A stretch of 64,000 nt of DNA from positions 16,800,802 through 16,864,801 of the forward strand of contig NC_045145.1 of NCBI RefSeq assembly GCF_008831285.2. The letters are read 5' to 3'. The stretch comes from Nymphaea colorata. Taxonomy: Eukaryota > Streptophyta > Magnoliopsida > Nymphaeales > Nymphaeaceae. The position numbers were made by a program, and so were the translations under genes. Shown here piece after piece: positions 22,114-33,700 of this stretch. Numbering within the stretch: the first letter of the stretch is position 1; the number at the start of each line of letters is the position of its first letter. The notes under the pieces were generated by a model. That model was given only the letters and a program-made list of their open reading frames with translations. It had not been told where the DNA came from and searched no databases.

Positions 22114-24430
22114 ATGCCTGTAATGGAGATGAGTGCTCACGATGTTTCATCTGCTATTTTTAAAGCTAAAAGTGCTCATTTCTCGTTAGCGACATCTTCT
22201 GAAGAAACCTTTTCATCATCCCCATCACCATCATCATCTCCTTCTCCATCACCATCATCACATGCACCACCTAGCGGTAGTGAATCAGCCCCATACATAG
22301 GACAAGTATTTTCTGGTGATGAGGCTGCTTATAATTTCTACAAGAACTTTGCCAGGAGTAGGGGATTTGCAATTCGGCGTCAGAAAGCCACGAGAAAAAG
22401 AGGGTCATATGAGACATCTATTACCAGTAGATATTTTCTTTGCCATCGAGCAGGATATCCTGTTCAAAAGGCGGATGGCAACAAAGTTCAGAGGTGCAAA
22501 TGTGGAGCAGGAATGGGAATAAAGAGACTTTTATCAGGTGATTCAAGATGGGTAGTTATTCATTTTTCTAACATTCATAATCATGATATGATTGATCAGG
22601 CGAGATTAAGTTTCCTCCCAGCTTATTGCAAAATCACAGAAAATGACAAGAACAGAATTGCAACTCTTGCTAAGGCTGGTGTTGGTGTGAAACAAATTTT
22701 ACGTTCCCTTGAGTTGGAGCATGGTGTTGAGTTGGGTTGCTTGCCATTCTCGGAGAAGGATGTTATAAATTTCATTCAATCAATTAAGGTGGTTGTTAAT
22801 GAAAATGGGCAGGATCTATTAGGGCAATGTTCTAATGCCTCGTTGTTTAGCGGGGAAAACTCAAGTAGTTCAAACCAACTTGACTTGCAAGTGCAGAGAT
22901 TACAATTGATTGCATCAGACATCATCATGGAATTTAGAAGGAGCAGTGTAGATTTTGAGTTAGTTCGAGATGAATTGGTAAAGGTCCGAGATCTGGTTAA
23001 ACGGCTACAAAGCAAGGGTGACACGACATCCAGGATAGCACCAAACTCATTAGTTTTAGCTGGAACAGATACATATGTCAATGGCATAGGTCTTACTTCT
23101 GGATATAATCCTTTTCAAATAGTTGCTAATGGACGATATGTGGGCAAAAACCATGAAGAAGGTACTAAGCTGGCCAAGAAACCAAGGTACTGCAAGGTGC
23201 CTTCCTGTCGCCAAGCTGGTCATGATTCGAGAAATTGTCCCATGAGAAAGGTTGCACAGGTGGAGCTTGGTGTCCAGAATTCTGTCAGGTGAGGTTTTGC
23301 AGTGTTTATTGCATGTTTTGGCTCTCTATCACCAGCTGGAATTTATCATGGTTAATGTATCCCTTGTAGTCTAGGGCGAGAACCTGTTCAAATAGTTAAT
23401 GACATGTGTAAATGAAAAATCCATTGGCAGCAGCACCTCAGCCAAAAAACCTAGATATTGCAAGGTCCCTTCTTGCGGCCAAACTGGTCATGATTCCAGA
23501 AATTGTCCCATGAAAAGGCCTCCACAGCTAGAGATCAGTAGCCAAGCTTCTCTCAGGTGACATTTTGCTCCATTACTTGCTGCATGTGTTCGACTTATAT
23601 ACCATCGGCTGGTACTTATTTGTGCTGCCAAAAAGCCTAGGTATTGCAATTCATGTGGCCAAAGTGGTCATGACTCAAGAAATTGCCCCATGAAAAGGGC
23701 TGCCACCCAGCTGCAAATTGGTAGTCAGGCTCCTGTCAGGTGGGATTCCTTCTTGTTGCAGGTGTTGATTCTGTTGCCGCTTGGTAATTACTTTTTTCTC
23801 TTTTATCTATTGTAGTTTAGTGCACAATCCTGCCCAATTAGCTGGTGATGCAACCCCTCTAAGTGATAAGTCAAATGGAGATAGCAACTCAGCCAAAAAA
23901 CCAAGGTACTGCAAGGTGCCTTCTTGTGGACAAACTGGTCACGACTCAAGGAACTGCCCCATGAAGAGAGCTAGCGAATCTATGTTTGGACTCCAGTCTG
24001 CGATCAGGTAATCCATATAAGATACTCAAAGTGTAGTCTGGTGCCAGGTTCCACTTTTGTATGTGTAACTGAACTGACATATATTTCGTCCACCTTTTTT
24101 TTTTCATGTTTTTCTTATTTCTTTTCCTTACGTACATTGGTTACAGTTTAATGCAAAACCATGTCCAGAATGCTATTCAGGTTCCCTCGACAGATGGAAT
24201 TTTGAAAGTCATTAGTGAACCAGTGAAAAGACCTAGATACTGCAAGGTGCCTAATTGTGGCCAACCTGGGCATGACTCAAGAAATTGTCCATTGAAAAGG
24301 GTTACTGAGTCGGAAATTTTAATGCAGCCTTTAAACAAGTAATGTAAATGTCTTTGGTGGTCATTTTTTGTTATTCGTGGAGTATCAATTCTAAATCTTG
24401 TGCTACTGTCTTATGTGCAGGATGGATTAA
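22114..24430 (+). CDS. FAR1-domain protein with zinc-knuckle exon array
   Basis: Proposed exons: 22114-23288, 23431-23556, 23641-23739, 23816-24007, 24147-24338, 24421-24430, giving 597 aa. The first ATG (MPVMEMSAHD) follows an acceptor at 22099. A Ser/Pro-rich stretch covers 34-55. A FAR1 DNA-binding domain covers about 62-160 (AYNFYKNFARSRGFAIRR, then Cys110, Cys128, Cys130 and HNH at 155-157). A helical linker follows, then up to five modules of the type RYCKVPSCGQTGHDSRNCP with Cys/Cys/His/Cys at 360/365/370/375, 402/407/412/417, 436/439/444/449, 499/504/509/514 and 563/568/573/578. No MULE transposase or SWIM domain is present, so it resembles the short FRS-related (FRF) factors rather than full FAR1. 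A role in transcription is inferred from the family. The 99-base third exon is the least certain. The last intron could be retained, ending the protein at 24342 with nearly the same tail. Confidence 0.8.
23165..24338 (+). repeat. Duplicated zinc-knuckle exons (5 copies)
   Basis: Five copies of a CX4CX4HX4C-type module, centred near 23215, 23480, 23670, 23935 and 24270, lie in one direction. Copies 2-5 each occupy a separate exon; copy 1 is the tail of the large exon. Every array exon is a multiple of three (126, 99, 192, 192) and starts and ends in the same phase. Copies 1-4 end with (c/t)ag|gt after a conserved hydrophobic tail; copy 5 ends aa|gt. Copies 4 and 5 keep a common upstream part (SLVHNPAQ / SLMQNHVQ), also recognisable in copy 1 (YNPFQIV) and in the intron before copy 2. 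Confidence 0.85.
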
Positions 24431-27400
24431 TATCAGTTGTCTACCTGCAACTAAAGGTATTGCTTGACAAGTCAGCATTATTACTCCTAGCGCAATCTTT
24501 GAAATTTATGAGTGCATAATTGAAGATGTTATGAATTTCTAGATGAGTTCATGCTCTATACTAGAAGTTGCAGTCTTTTGATGTTTTTTCTTTCTTTGCA
24601 AATTGTAAAGACTCAGGCTGCTTCAGCATCCTCTCATCCCTTTTTGTTGTCTAATGCAATCCACATATAGATTTTTGTTTTCTGGCTTCCTGTAGCCCTG
24701 ATAATTTTTGTTGAATGGTGCAGTAAAATTCTCCATCTGTTCCCCAATGGACCAACCTCCGTTCTTATTTTTTGAGAATGATAGTATGCGTCTCATGTGA
24801 CCCTTTTCATCTGCACCTGCTTAAGGGTCATGCTCGCTCTGTTAAACACACAAAAGAACTGTTTTTTAGGAACTGTCCTGCCAAGCAGAAAATGTAGGTA
24901 AAAGTGTAACCGTTCTTACTAGGGCTCTTGTATGAATTGGCTTCTTGTTTTGCTCATGCTGCTACTCTGTCTCAGTCACTGCTCTGTGCGTCAAAGCTGT
25001 TGACTTTTTGTTATTTGATTATTCTGAAGGCTGAAAATCAAGTTCTACTAATATTTTCTGCTTCAGTGTTCATGTGCTTTGGCAATTCATACTCTTCCGG
25101 ACTAATTGTGCTTCTATTTGCATTCAAGATGCTTCAACAGATGGGAGCACTTTTTTTTTTTTTTGTAAATATGGTCGAACAGGTCCTCTAGTGACTAATT
25201 ACTTGTCTATGGAAATGTTTCTGTAATCGATGCATGCGTGCGTGCCCATGAGAAAGCTGGAAACGTTGTTTGTGCACAGGTATTTGGAAAAGTCTTGTAT
25301 CTTGTTTAGTAAATTCTTTCGATTTTTGGTTGTTTCTTTGTGAGCTAAGATTAATCACCAAAACAAGGTTCTTGGAACATCACTGCACATAGATAGTGCT
25401 TCTGCCTCTATAGCTCATGCACTTGGATGGAAACGGTATGCTCTCATATGAATTATGATCTGAACAACGGAATCTGGTAGTGATAGGTCTTCGACTCCAC
25501 AAGGTATATAAATGAGCCTAACAAACAAGAAATGAGGTATTCTGGTTTCTGTTGTGAGCGTGTTCAGCCTTGGCCTAAGTTACCATCCTAAGATTCAGTC
25601 GAAGGCCCAACCAAAAAATCTTTGTAAGAATGTCATTTTCTTGAGGGAACGAGGCATAGCAGTCCAAAAAATTTTTACTTGGTAATTTCGTTTTTGAAAG
25701 TCAAAGTGGGTCTTGAGCCCGAGTGTTGTTGGAATGCAGACGCGCATGTCCGCATGGAGAAATTGTGCCATATATTTACGGCAGCTCTAGTGGGACCTGA
25801 CAATCTGATCACGCTTTCTTTTCGTTCAGCTCATTTATTTGATAGGAATGATTAGAACGAATGATTACTTTGGCTGGGCAGCATGTTACTATGCCTGCAA
25901 CTCAATTGACTTCGGATCAGGATGCTGGAAACTTTAATTTATCATTTTTTGTAGATCTTAGATCTGAGAATCTGATGTTTCTTCATTCTATGAGAGGCCC
26001 ATGCCGGCGGCGGCGTTCATCTAAATTCCAGCTTCATGTTTACGCATCCCAACGCCCAGGGGGTTGGATTTCGGTGCGCTGAATATATCAGCTTTAAGAT
26101 TCAAATCATTTTCAGTGCCGCCAACAGGAGACGCTAAAAACCCGATCCAAACTACAATAGCGTGTATAATTACACGGCTTGGTCATGGACTCTACAAAAA
26201 AATTGGCAAGACAACAAAGAGGAGAGGGAGAGAGGAAAGAAAAGAAGAAGTGTGCGTGTGTATGGTTGCGGGGAGGAAGGTTCGCACGGTTGGTGGTGGT
26301 GAGAGACTCATAAGAGACCGAAGCCCCTGTCTCCAGAGGTCTAGAGTACACCCGTCAATGAGTATAATTCATCCACTGTTTATAATCCAAACGTATAGCA
26401 ATCTGGCCTGAATTTGCATGCAGGTGCAGCCAAAATAGAAAGCAAGGTGAATATCACTCTTCAGCAGATAGCTGATGGAGTCTAATGATGTAGCAGCGTC
26501 CTTTCTTGTTGAAAGGTCATGCTGTGAACCGGAGTGTTCAAGAGATGCTGTGAACTGGAGAAAGAGCAAGAAGGAAAAAGGTAATTGATAGACTTGGCAG
26601 CAAAGAGACAAGGGGGCAACAGCAAGGAAGGTTCAAGCCGTTTCTATATGATAATATGCACTGTAAGTTTGTAAAAATATTGATATGACCGGTCAAGAGG
26701 ACCCCAAGGAATGACCATGGCCTAAGAGAAGGGTCGGAGAGCCTCAACAAGGCCAAAGGTGGCACATTAGCGACAGGCGAGGGCGAAGAGGTAGATGGGC
26801 AATGCGTAAGAGAAGGGGGAGATTGGTAGTAACTTTCTCGCATAAGTGAGATTATGAAGGAGATGGGTGAAGCTGGGACCAAAGTTATGGGGTTCAACAA
26901 GGGCATATTAAAGGATGAGGAAGGTTTTTCTGTTCAAAAAAGCAAAAAAAAAAAAAAAAAACCAGCGGCCTCCACCAGAAGCAGAGAGAGAGGTAATATT
27001 CATGCGGCGAAGATCTGCAACCCCCATACCCACAGAAGGGAAGGCGAAGCAACAGTGTCCCTTCACTCTATGGTAGCCGATAAAGATGGGCGATCCCCCT
27101 CCCGGAGGAAGCGACTAAGGAGACGGTGAAGCTTAGAAGGAAAGAGCGATTAGATTTGTAGATGGCGACCTCTTCATAAGCTTTTGAGAACTTGAAACAT
27201 CAGTTGCTTTTAGAAAAACATTTTCAATTTTAAAAACTTTATGAATTTTCTAAAGAATTTGTATAACCTGCCCAAATGAGCCTATTTGAAGCGTCTAAAG
27301 AGGCCGAAGGTTTTCAGAACGGAGGCTTAAAAAAGAAGAAAAAATCAGTTTTTACCTGAAAAACGTTAATCCATGTTCACGTTCAGGATCTGTGGCCTCA

Positions 27401-28404
27401 GATTGTCACAAAATCATACTCGGATCTGCCGATGCAATTTCTACAAAATATATTTGATCAAAGATCCAATTTGGGGAGGTAACAAAGTTTTACAATATCT
27501 GAACGCAAACTGAACTTTTTTTGGGTTGGCGAAACTGATCTCCGGATTTAGACGAATATACGTAAACGCTTCTTTTAGCTATTCCGAGCTGGCTATTCAG
27601 AACTAGGTAGTGCTACATTGTTCGATCCAAATCCAAATGAGATCGGCTTCAACAAAGCTATATATATCAGAACCGGAGCCAGAACGCGTCGCCTGCTATT
27701 TCCGTGTCCGTGAAATGTTGCATTTCCAAAGTCCTATTCTTAGTACGTAAGCATGCAAGAATGATACGTGTAAGGTGTCGGCATAATTCACTCAAAGCAC
27801 CAAGCACGTTGGTGTAGTACAGATGGTGTGGAGAGGGACCGGTCTGATTCATCGGAATAAACATCGGATTCAACTCGATCTACGGTGACCGATTACAGTT
27901 TATTTTCCCCCTGCAGTTTGACCGCCATTTCTGTTCCTTCTGATAGAAGCTAGATCTGTGAATCCACTCTTTAGTGCCACTCGTCTGAGTGGTTTTCTGC
28001 ACCTTTTAGATGTTTTGATGGTACCCACATCGTAAAATCATGAACCATGTCATGATATCAATCAACCATCTCATGGTTTGTTGCTTTAGCTAAACGAATA
28101 ATTCTTTAACTATCATTTGTTTGTCTATTCCTGCACTTCCCTGATTTAGCTCTTTCCCTTTTTTCTCCGTGTTTTCAACCAGTTTGAGATATTGGTGCAT
28201 GGGAGTGACTCTGTAAGAAAGATCTCTGTGAGAACCTGAGATTAGCTTGTTCTGGTTTCCCCCATTTGGTGACTCAACTAGTCTTGATTCACTAACATCA
28301 ACCTCTATCTCGATTTCTCTCAACTTTGAGGATGTGGAAGTTCTGATATTTTCAAATTCTATAGAAAAGAGAAGTGCTTGCTGTCTTAGAGCCCTGCTGA
28401 AAGT
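24431..28404. other. Intergenic region, FAR1-like to transferase-like gene
   Basis: The first several hundred bases are probably 3'-UTR of the FAR1-like gene. Further on I see no coding exon. There are T-runs (25151-25163) and an A-run (26945-26960). Around 26430-26465 the minus strand reads KSDIHLAFYF, faintly like the VKADVHLA frame of the dispersed repeat, but nucleotide support is weak. The last stretch before 28405 should hold promoter and leader of the downstream gene. Confidence 0.4.
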
Positions 28405-30111
28405 ATGAACTGGATGGGTGGTTATTCACGCTTACCAAGACCTGGAGGTTTCCGACCACAAAATCTTGGCCAGAATGCTATTTCTGTGGTTGGTAACTTC
28501 TGTTTCACATTCTTTGTATTCGGTGTCGTGATATTCACCATCATTGCTGCTACATACCAACCTGAGGATCCACTCTTTCGCCCATATACAAAGATTACAA
28601 GCTTTTTCACTTCAACTTCCAAGGCTACCTTCCGTTCAGATGAATCCGTTCCCAAGACTGCAGAGGATTTCACGCCCTTAAACCAAACCGCTTTTGCGAC
28701 ATTCATCAATGTCACAGATGTCTCGGCGCCTACCACCACCTCCGAAGCAGATTGCAGTGGCAGCTCAGGTGCAATCGACTGCACGGATCCGGATGTCTTT
28801 CCTTTTATGATGCGGGTTGCAATTGAACGTTTCACAAATATCCATTTCTACAAGTTTGGCAAACCTGTTCAGGGGCCAAATGGTAGCTCTTGCGACATGG
28901 CATGGAGATTCAGGCCTAAAGATGGAAAAAGGGCTGCATTTTATAAGGATTATCGTAGATTTGTAATCTCACGGTTGTCGGACTGCAGTTACAGTGTAGA
29001 TGGGATTGGTGAGTACCACTCTGGTCTGAATGCTAGGAAGAAGAAGAAATTTGAAAAACAGGGATCGGAAGCTGAATTTGGGCCGCAATCAGAGGATTTA
29101 ACTCCTCCAGAAGAAAAGCTTCCCGTTGTTGGGGATATTGTGAATGACACAATCCCAACGGTGGAGTCTGAAAGCAAGTTCAGCACCGGGAAGTATTTGA
29201 TTTACAGTGGCGGTGGCGACCGCTGCAAGAACATGAAACATTTTCTGTGGAGCTTCTTGTGTTCTCTGGGTGAAGCTCGGTATTTGAATAGGACACTTGT
29301 GATGGACCTCAGTATGTGCTTGTCGTCAATGTATACTTCTTCTCATCAAGATGAGGAGGGGAAAGATTTTAGGTTCTATTTTGATTTCGAACATTTGAAG
29401 GATTCAGCTTCAGTGATGGAACAAGGCCAGTTCTGGACTGAGTGGGGGAAATGGCAGAAGTTAGACAGTTTGAGTCTGCACTTGGAGGAGGGTTTCAGGG
29501 TGACACCAATGCAGCTTGTAGACGTCACAGATACATTGATTATGAGGAAGTTTGGTTCAGTAGAGCCAGATAACTACTGGTACAGGGTGTGTGAAGGAGA
29601 GACGGAGTCTGTGGTTCAGAGACCATGGCAGCTTGTCCGGAAGTCAAGACGCCTGCTTGAAATTGTCTCAGCAATTAGTACAAAGCTAAACTGGGACTTT
29701 GATTCAGTTCATGTGGTTAGAGGAGAGAAAGCAAGTAACACCGAGCTATGGCCTAATTTGGCAAGGGATACAATGCCTGAGGCAATAATATCTGCTTTGC
29801 GTTACAAGGTTGATGAGGGTAGGAACTTGTATATTGCCTCTGATGAGCCTGATACTTCCTTCTTCGACCCATTGAAGGAGAAGTACATAATTCACTTTCT
29901 AGATGATTACAATGGCCTTTGGGGTGAAGGAAGTGAATGGTATAATGAGATGAAGGCTCTCAACAATGGAAGCCCTATTGAATTTGATGGGTACATGAGA
30001 GTGGCGGTCGACACTGAAGTGTTTCTGAGAGGGAAAAAGCAGGTGGAGACATTCAATGATCTCACCAAGGACTGCAGGGATGGGATCAACACGTGCACTG
30101 CTTCCTCATGA
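28405..30111 (+). CDS. Type II membrane O-fucosyltransferase-like protein
   Basis: This is an intact single-exon gene of 568 aa starting at the ATG of MNWMGGYSRLPRPGG. A short cytosolic N-terminus is followed by one membrane anchor (about 30-48, FCFTFFVFGVVIFTIIAAT), then a large lumenal domain with several N-glycosylation sequons (NQT, NVT, NGS, NDT, NRT). The segment GGGDRCKNMKHFLWSFLCSL with YLNRTLVMDL, and later LYIASDEPDTSFFDPLKEKY, resemble the donor-site motifs of plant O-fucosyltransferase-like proteins. It matches a plant family annotated in Arabidopsis, without good support, as calcium-ion-binding protein (At4g12700/At2g04280 type, from memory). Location in the Golgi or secretory pathway is inferred; the substrate is unknown and catalytic activity is not shown. 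Confidence 0.85.
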   Translation: MNWMGGYSRLPRPGGFRPQNLGQNAISVVGNFCFTFFVFGVVIFTIIAATYQPEDPLFRPYTKITSFFTSTSKATFRSDESVPKTAEDFTPLNQTAFATFINVTDVSAPTTTSEADCSGSSGAIDCTDPDVFPFMMRVAIERFTNIHFYKFGKPVQGPNGSSCDMAWRFRPKDGKRAAFYKDYRRFVISRLSDCSYSVDGIGEYHSGLNARKKKKFEKQGSEAEFGPQSEDLTPPEEKLPVVGDIVNDTIPTVESESKFSTGKYLIYSGGGDRCKNMKHFLWSFLCSLGEARYLNRTLVMDLSMCLSSMYTSSHQDEEGKDFRFYFDFEHLKDSASVMEQGQFWTEWGKWQKLDSLSLHLEEGFRVTPMQLVDVTDTLIMRKFGSVEPDNYWYRVCEGETESVVQRPWQLVRKSRRLLEIVSAISTKLNWDFDSVHVVRGEKASNTELWPNLARDTMPEAIISALRYKVDEGRNLYIASDEPDTSFFDPLKEKYIIHFLDDYNGLWGEGSEWYNEMKALNNGSPIEFDGYMRVAVDTEVFLRGKKQVETFNDLTKDCRDGINTCTASS

Positions 30112-31189
30112 CCGAAGTTTGTGGTTAACCCACAATTTGAACTGAGTTAAATCTCAATGCGCGTTCGATGGTCATGGTTTTCTCCTGTATGCTCTGTACT
30201 TTGCCATACATCTTACAAGAAATCAAGAATTTCCATGTCGTTTAACTGTAATATTGGAAACTCTTCATCAAACCCAAAAACTCTTACTGTTTTTTAACCA
30301 TTGTAAGTAATCATGGTGTAGCAGTAAAACTCACACAGGATCCCACCTTTTTGACGTCTGCTTGTTTTCTGATTCTGGGCTTACGTGAAGATGAAGGTCA
30401 TCTGTTTTCGAATGCCATAGACGGATTCACCGCCTTTTGCAAATCATTGGTGGTTTCCCCCAGTTAGTTATCGAAAACTGGTTACATCTGAAGATTGAAT
30501 TATAAACATTTGGCAATTTGTTGGAAACTATTGTTGTATATAAATTCTATAAAAGGTAGGTGTACGTCCCATGAACCTTGAAACTCTAATATAGGCATGA
30601 ACCTATAAAATAAACTCACAAACAAAAGAAAATTTTCAAAAGCACTCACCTAAATTTCAAAATTCCTTAAGCAGCTCTTTTTGTGAAATCTTACGAGCGT
30701 AACAATTCTCCCCTTTACAAGAAATTTAGTTCACAAAAATTAACTTACCTCTTGAGGAACAAATAAAGGTATCCAGATATCATGCCGTCTTCTCAGTTTC
30801 AGGTCAAACTCGGCTTAATAGGTAAAGCAGAGCCTTCCATATTTTTTCACACACACACGACAATCTTCTTTTCATTACTCTGTAACAACGCCAACCTGAT
30901 CACTCCTCATGGGGAGTGTTTGGCTTCTTTGTTCTCCGTTGTGCAGACATAGCACAATTCTTGCTGCTGCCACAAGCGCCTACAAACTGACCGCTGAGAG
31001 TAGTGTAGATGGATTGCAGTGGTTGACAAAGGGAGTGAACGGGAGGATTATTACATATAGCAGAGAGAGAGAGAGAGAGAGAGAGGCATTCCTCAAGTGC
31101 AGATGCCCACGGCAGCCACAACATGATTCACCATCTTCGACATGGCTGCACACAACGCTTTCCTAAATTGCTTCAGGTTCGCAGCACTT
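30112..31189. other. Spacer downstream of transferase-like gene
   Basis: The first 200-300 bases are probably 3'-UTR. The rest is AT-rich with no supported exon. A GA microsatellite lies at 31062-31084, next to copy B of the dispersed repeat. Frames across 30900-31170 on both strands are built on the GA tract. Confidence 0.4.
31062..31084. repeat. GA microsatellite
   Basis: A run of about 11 GA units, close to copy B of the dispersed repeat, mirroring the CT run beside copy A. Confidence 0.85.
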
Positions 31190-31462
31190 GAGCCGACAAA
31201 ATAGGAGTGACAAAATAAAGATAGCAAATAAAGCAAGAGCAACAAAAACATGCAGAAACAAAAATAAAAACAAGAGAAGAAGGGAGACTGAGTGAGCTAA
31301 TCCAATGTAATCCAATGCGACCAATGCAAAGGCAAGGTGGACATCTGCCTTCACAATACATCCAAGAAAAATAACGTTCTATGTTGTGTTTCTAAACATG
31401 CGATTGTTGCGCTCTTCTCAAACCCGCTACCGATAACAAATGAGACAAGACCACAGGTAAAA
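31190..31462 (-). repeat. Dispersed repeat family, copy B
   Basis: The reverse complement of this segment matches 1981-2350 over most of its length, with identical words gaaggcagatgtccacct, gagcgcaacaatc and ttttgtcggctc. It carries the shared short frame KADVHLA. Its right edge runs into the direct duplication that starts near 31450. Confidence 0.6.
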
Positions 31463-31883
31463 TGTCAGCCAGTGCTGACTGGCGGTGAAAGTGAAAAGAG
31501 AAGAAGCTGCCTAAGGGAGAGGGAAGATGAGAGTGTATGGGGGAGGGAAGGCCAGACACTGACAAACAAATGATAGAAAAAAAATGGCAGTTAACAAAAA
31601 AAGGCTACGACTTTTTAACAGAAAAACAAAAAAGACACTCGTTAGCTAGATAAATTCCAAGACACTGGAAAGGGTGAACATTTGTAGCACATGAGAGTTA
31701 ACGAGGCAGAGGCACACACACACAATATATATATATATAGTGCCTTGGTTTTGAGTGTTGCCTTCTTTTTAACTTAAATAAAAGTAGTCTTGTTACACTC
31801 TTTTTATTGTTTTGTTACACTCCTTTTTATTGTTTGGTACCCCAAAAACATAAAAAAAACCAAAATCTCCTTTTTTATTTTAA

Positions 31884-31932
<49 letters not shown>

Positions 31933-32366
31933 TTGAGAAGTCTGATTAGATTTTAATGTCAACAATATCTAAAATCAACTTATGATTTTTAGAATAGGAA
32001 ACAACTAGCGGGACGTGTTTCAACAACATAAATTTATTCTTACCAGACAACCACAGGTAAGCTGTCACCCACTGCTGACTCGTGGTGAAGGTGAAAAGAG
32101 AAGAAGCTGCCTAAAGGAGAGGGAAGATGAGAGTGTATGGGGGAGGAAAGGCCAGACACTGACAAACAAGTGATAGAAAAAAAAAAAAGAGTTAACAAAA
32201 ATGGTGGTGCTACGACTTTTTAACATAAAGACAAAGAAAACACTGGTTAACTAAATTTCAAAACACTAAAAATGATCTAAGGTATTGACGTAACCGGCCA
32301 GAGATAAAACCCATAACACAAGGTGAACATTTGCAGCACATAAAAGTAAAGGAGGCAGACACACAC

Positions 32367-32407
<41 letters not shown>

Positions 32408-32575
32408 CCTTGGTTCTACTAAACTGTGTTGCCTTCTTTTTAACTTACATAAAAGTAGTCTTGTTACACTCCTTTTTATTGTTTGGCACCCCAAAAGCAT
32501 AAAAAAAACCAAAATCTCTTCCTTTTTATTTTAGATATAATATATATATATATATACTTGTTTTTTTTACAAAAA
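31450..32575. repeat. Direct duplication, 600-bp offset
   Basis: Segment 31450-31930 is repeated at 32050-32575. Shared blocks include ccacaggtaa, gagaagaagctgcctaa, gaagatgagagtgtatgg, ggccagacactgacaaaca, gtagtcttgttacactc and caccccaaaa, with few differences; the offset is exactly 600 at the left and grows by about 70 at the right through AT-tract expansion. Each copy contains two AT microsatellites (31722-31739, 31889-31927; 32370-32404, 32538-32556). No coding sequence is visible. Confidence 0.8.
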
Positions 32576-33534
32576 CTCAATTTGGTCTATATAAAAAATT
32601 TTTGAAAATATTGTTCTTCATACAAATTTTAAAAATACTATTCGACTTTCAAAAAAAAAGCTCCGGCACTATGCCAAGGGAAAATGAGGTAGAGTCAAAG
32701 GAAGTAGTACTTTTTAACTTCTCAAATGTTGGCCACTAGCATCTTGATGACAACCTGTGAACAAAGATGTGTTGGGTTCTACCTACCAAAGGTAAACTCA
32801 TCTTCAGTTCTCTTCCACTTACCGTTGTTAGCTTGCAAAATAATTTTAGTTATATTTTTATATATTTTATTTATATAAAATATACAATTTTTTATTAAAA
32901 TTGAATCGGGCTAGGCCGAGCTGAGCCTAGTTCGAATTGGTTGGGCCTGAGAGCTGTCAAAATGGAACCCGGCCTGACTTCAAATAGGGCCGGCCTGATG
33001 CCGACCCCTAGGTATGGGCATGAATGGACAAATGCCCACACAAATCCATAAAAAGTCTTTATTTTTATATTTATATTTTAATATATTTTTTTTATTTACA
33101 TATTAGTACTCTTAAAATTTTATAATTAGTGTCCTTTAATCAAAATTTTTTGACTCTACCCGCCGTAAATGCCCCTTCCATCTACGCGTAAAATGCCTTA
33201 ATCCAAGGAATTGTTATATAGTCATTGGTACTCCATCCCATGTTCATCTGACCCTATTGCGACGGCACCACACCTTTTCTTTCACCACATGTTTGCATCG
33301 TCAGTGTCCACGATGAATATCCATGATGGTAAAAGAAAGAAATATATATAAGAGCATTGAGACATCACAAAAAAAAAAACTTTATCCGGCACACAACAGC
33401 ATTGATTTTTTATGTATATACGAAATACAAAAATATAAATTTTGGCCAATGTTTCAATCAAACAAAGAAAGATAAAATAAAAGTTTGAGCTTCACTTCCT
33501 TGCCAAGAAACGGCAACAAAAGTTTGAGGTTGAC
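32576..33534. other. AT-rich spacer with GC-rich element remnant
   Basis: Mostly AT-rich with no supported exon. At 32900-33010 a GC-richer stretch (ggcctgacttcaaatagggc, ggccggcctgatgccgaccc) resembles the ends of plant non-autonomous transposons, but I found no clear borders. Confidence 0.4.
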
Positions 33535-33700
33535 TTAGCTCTTCACATTGGTCGATGCCAGCAGCCAGCGGCTGACTAGTTGCCCCCTACCCTGTTTGTA
33601 TTTACCTCTCTTTACTTGTTTGTATTGCATTTTGTTTGTAATTTCTTGTGACTTGTTGTCACAATTTCCATGCATTGTCCATTTTGTCGGCTCTCTTCTC
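33535..33700 (+). repeat. Dispersed repeat family, copy C (diverged)
   Basis: It shares with copy A the order cattggtcg-like, gactagt, tgtcacaa/tgtcacca, aatttcca and ccattttgtcggctctct, in the same orientation as A. It is followed by a CT/CA-rich tract. Similarity is weaker than between A and B. Confidence 0.45.

Noticed and set aside
23641-23739. Treating knuckle copy 3 as simply a pseudo-exon
   Set aside because: The cctag|g acceptor gives the right phase and length (99 bases), so I kept it as a possible exon with lower certainty.
26369-26611. Fourth copy of the dispersed repeat
   Set aside because: Only a short peptide-level likeness (KSDIHLAF) is visible; the nucleotide match is too weak.
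28422-28835. Minus-strand frame of 137 aa inside the transferase-like gene
   Set aside because: Antisense shadow of a clear single-exon gene.
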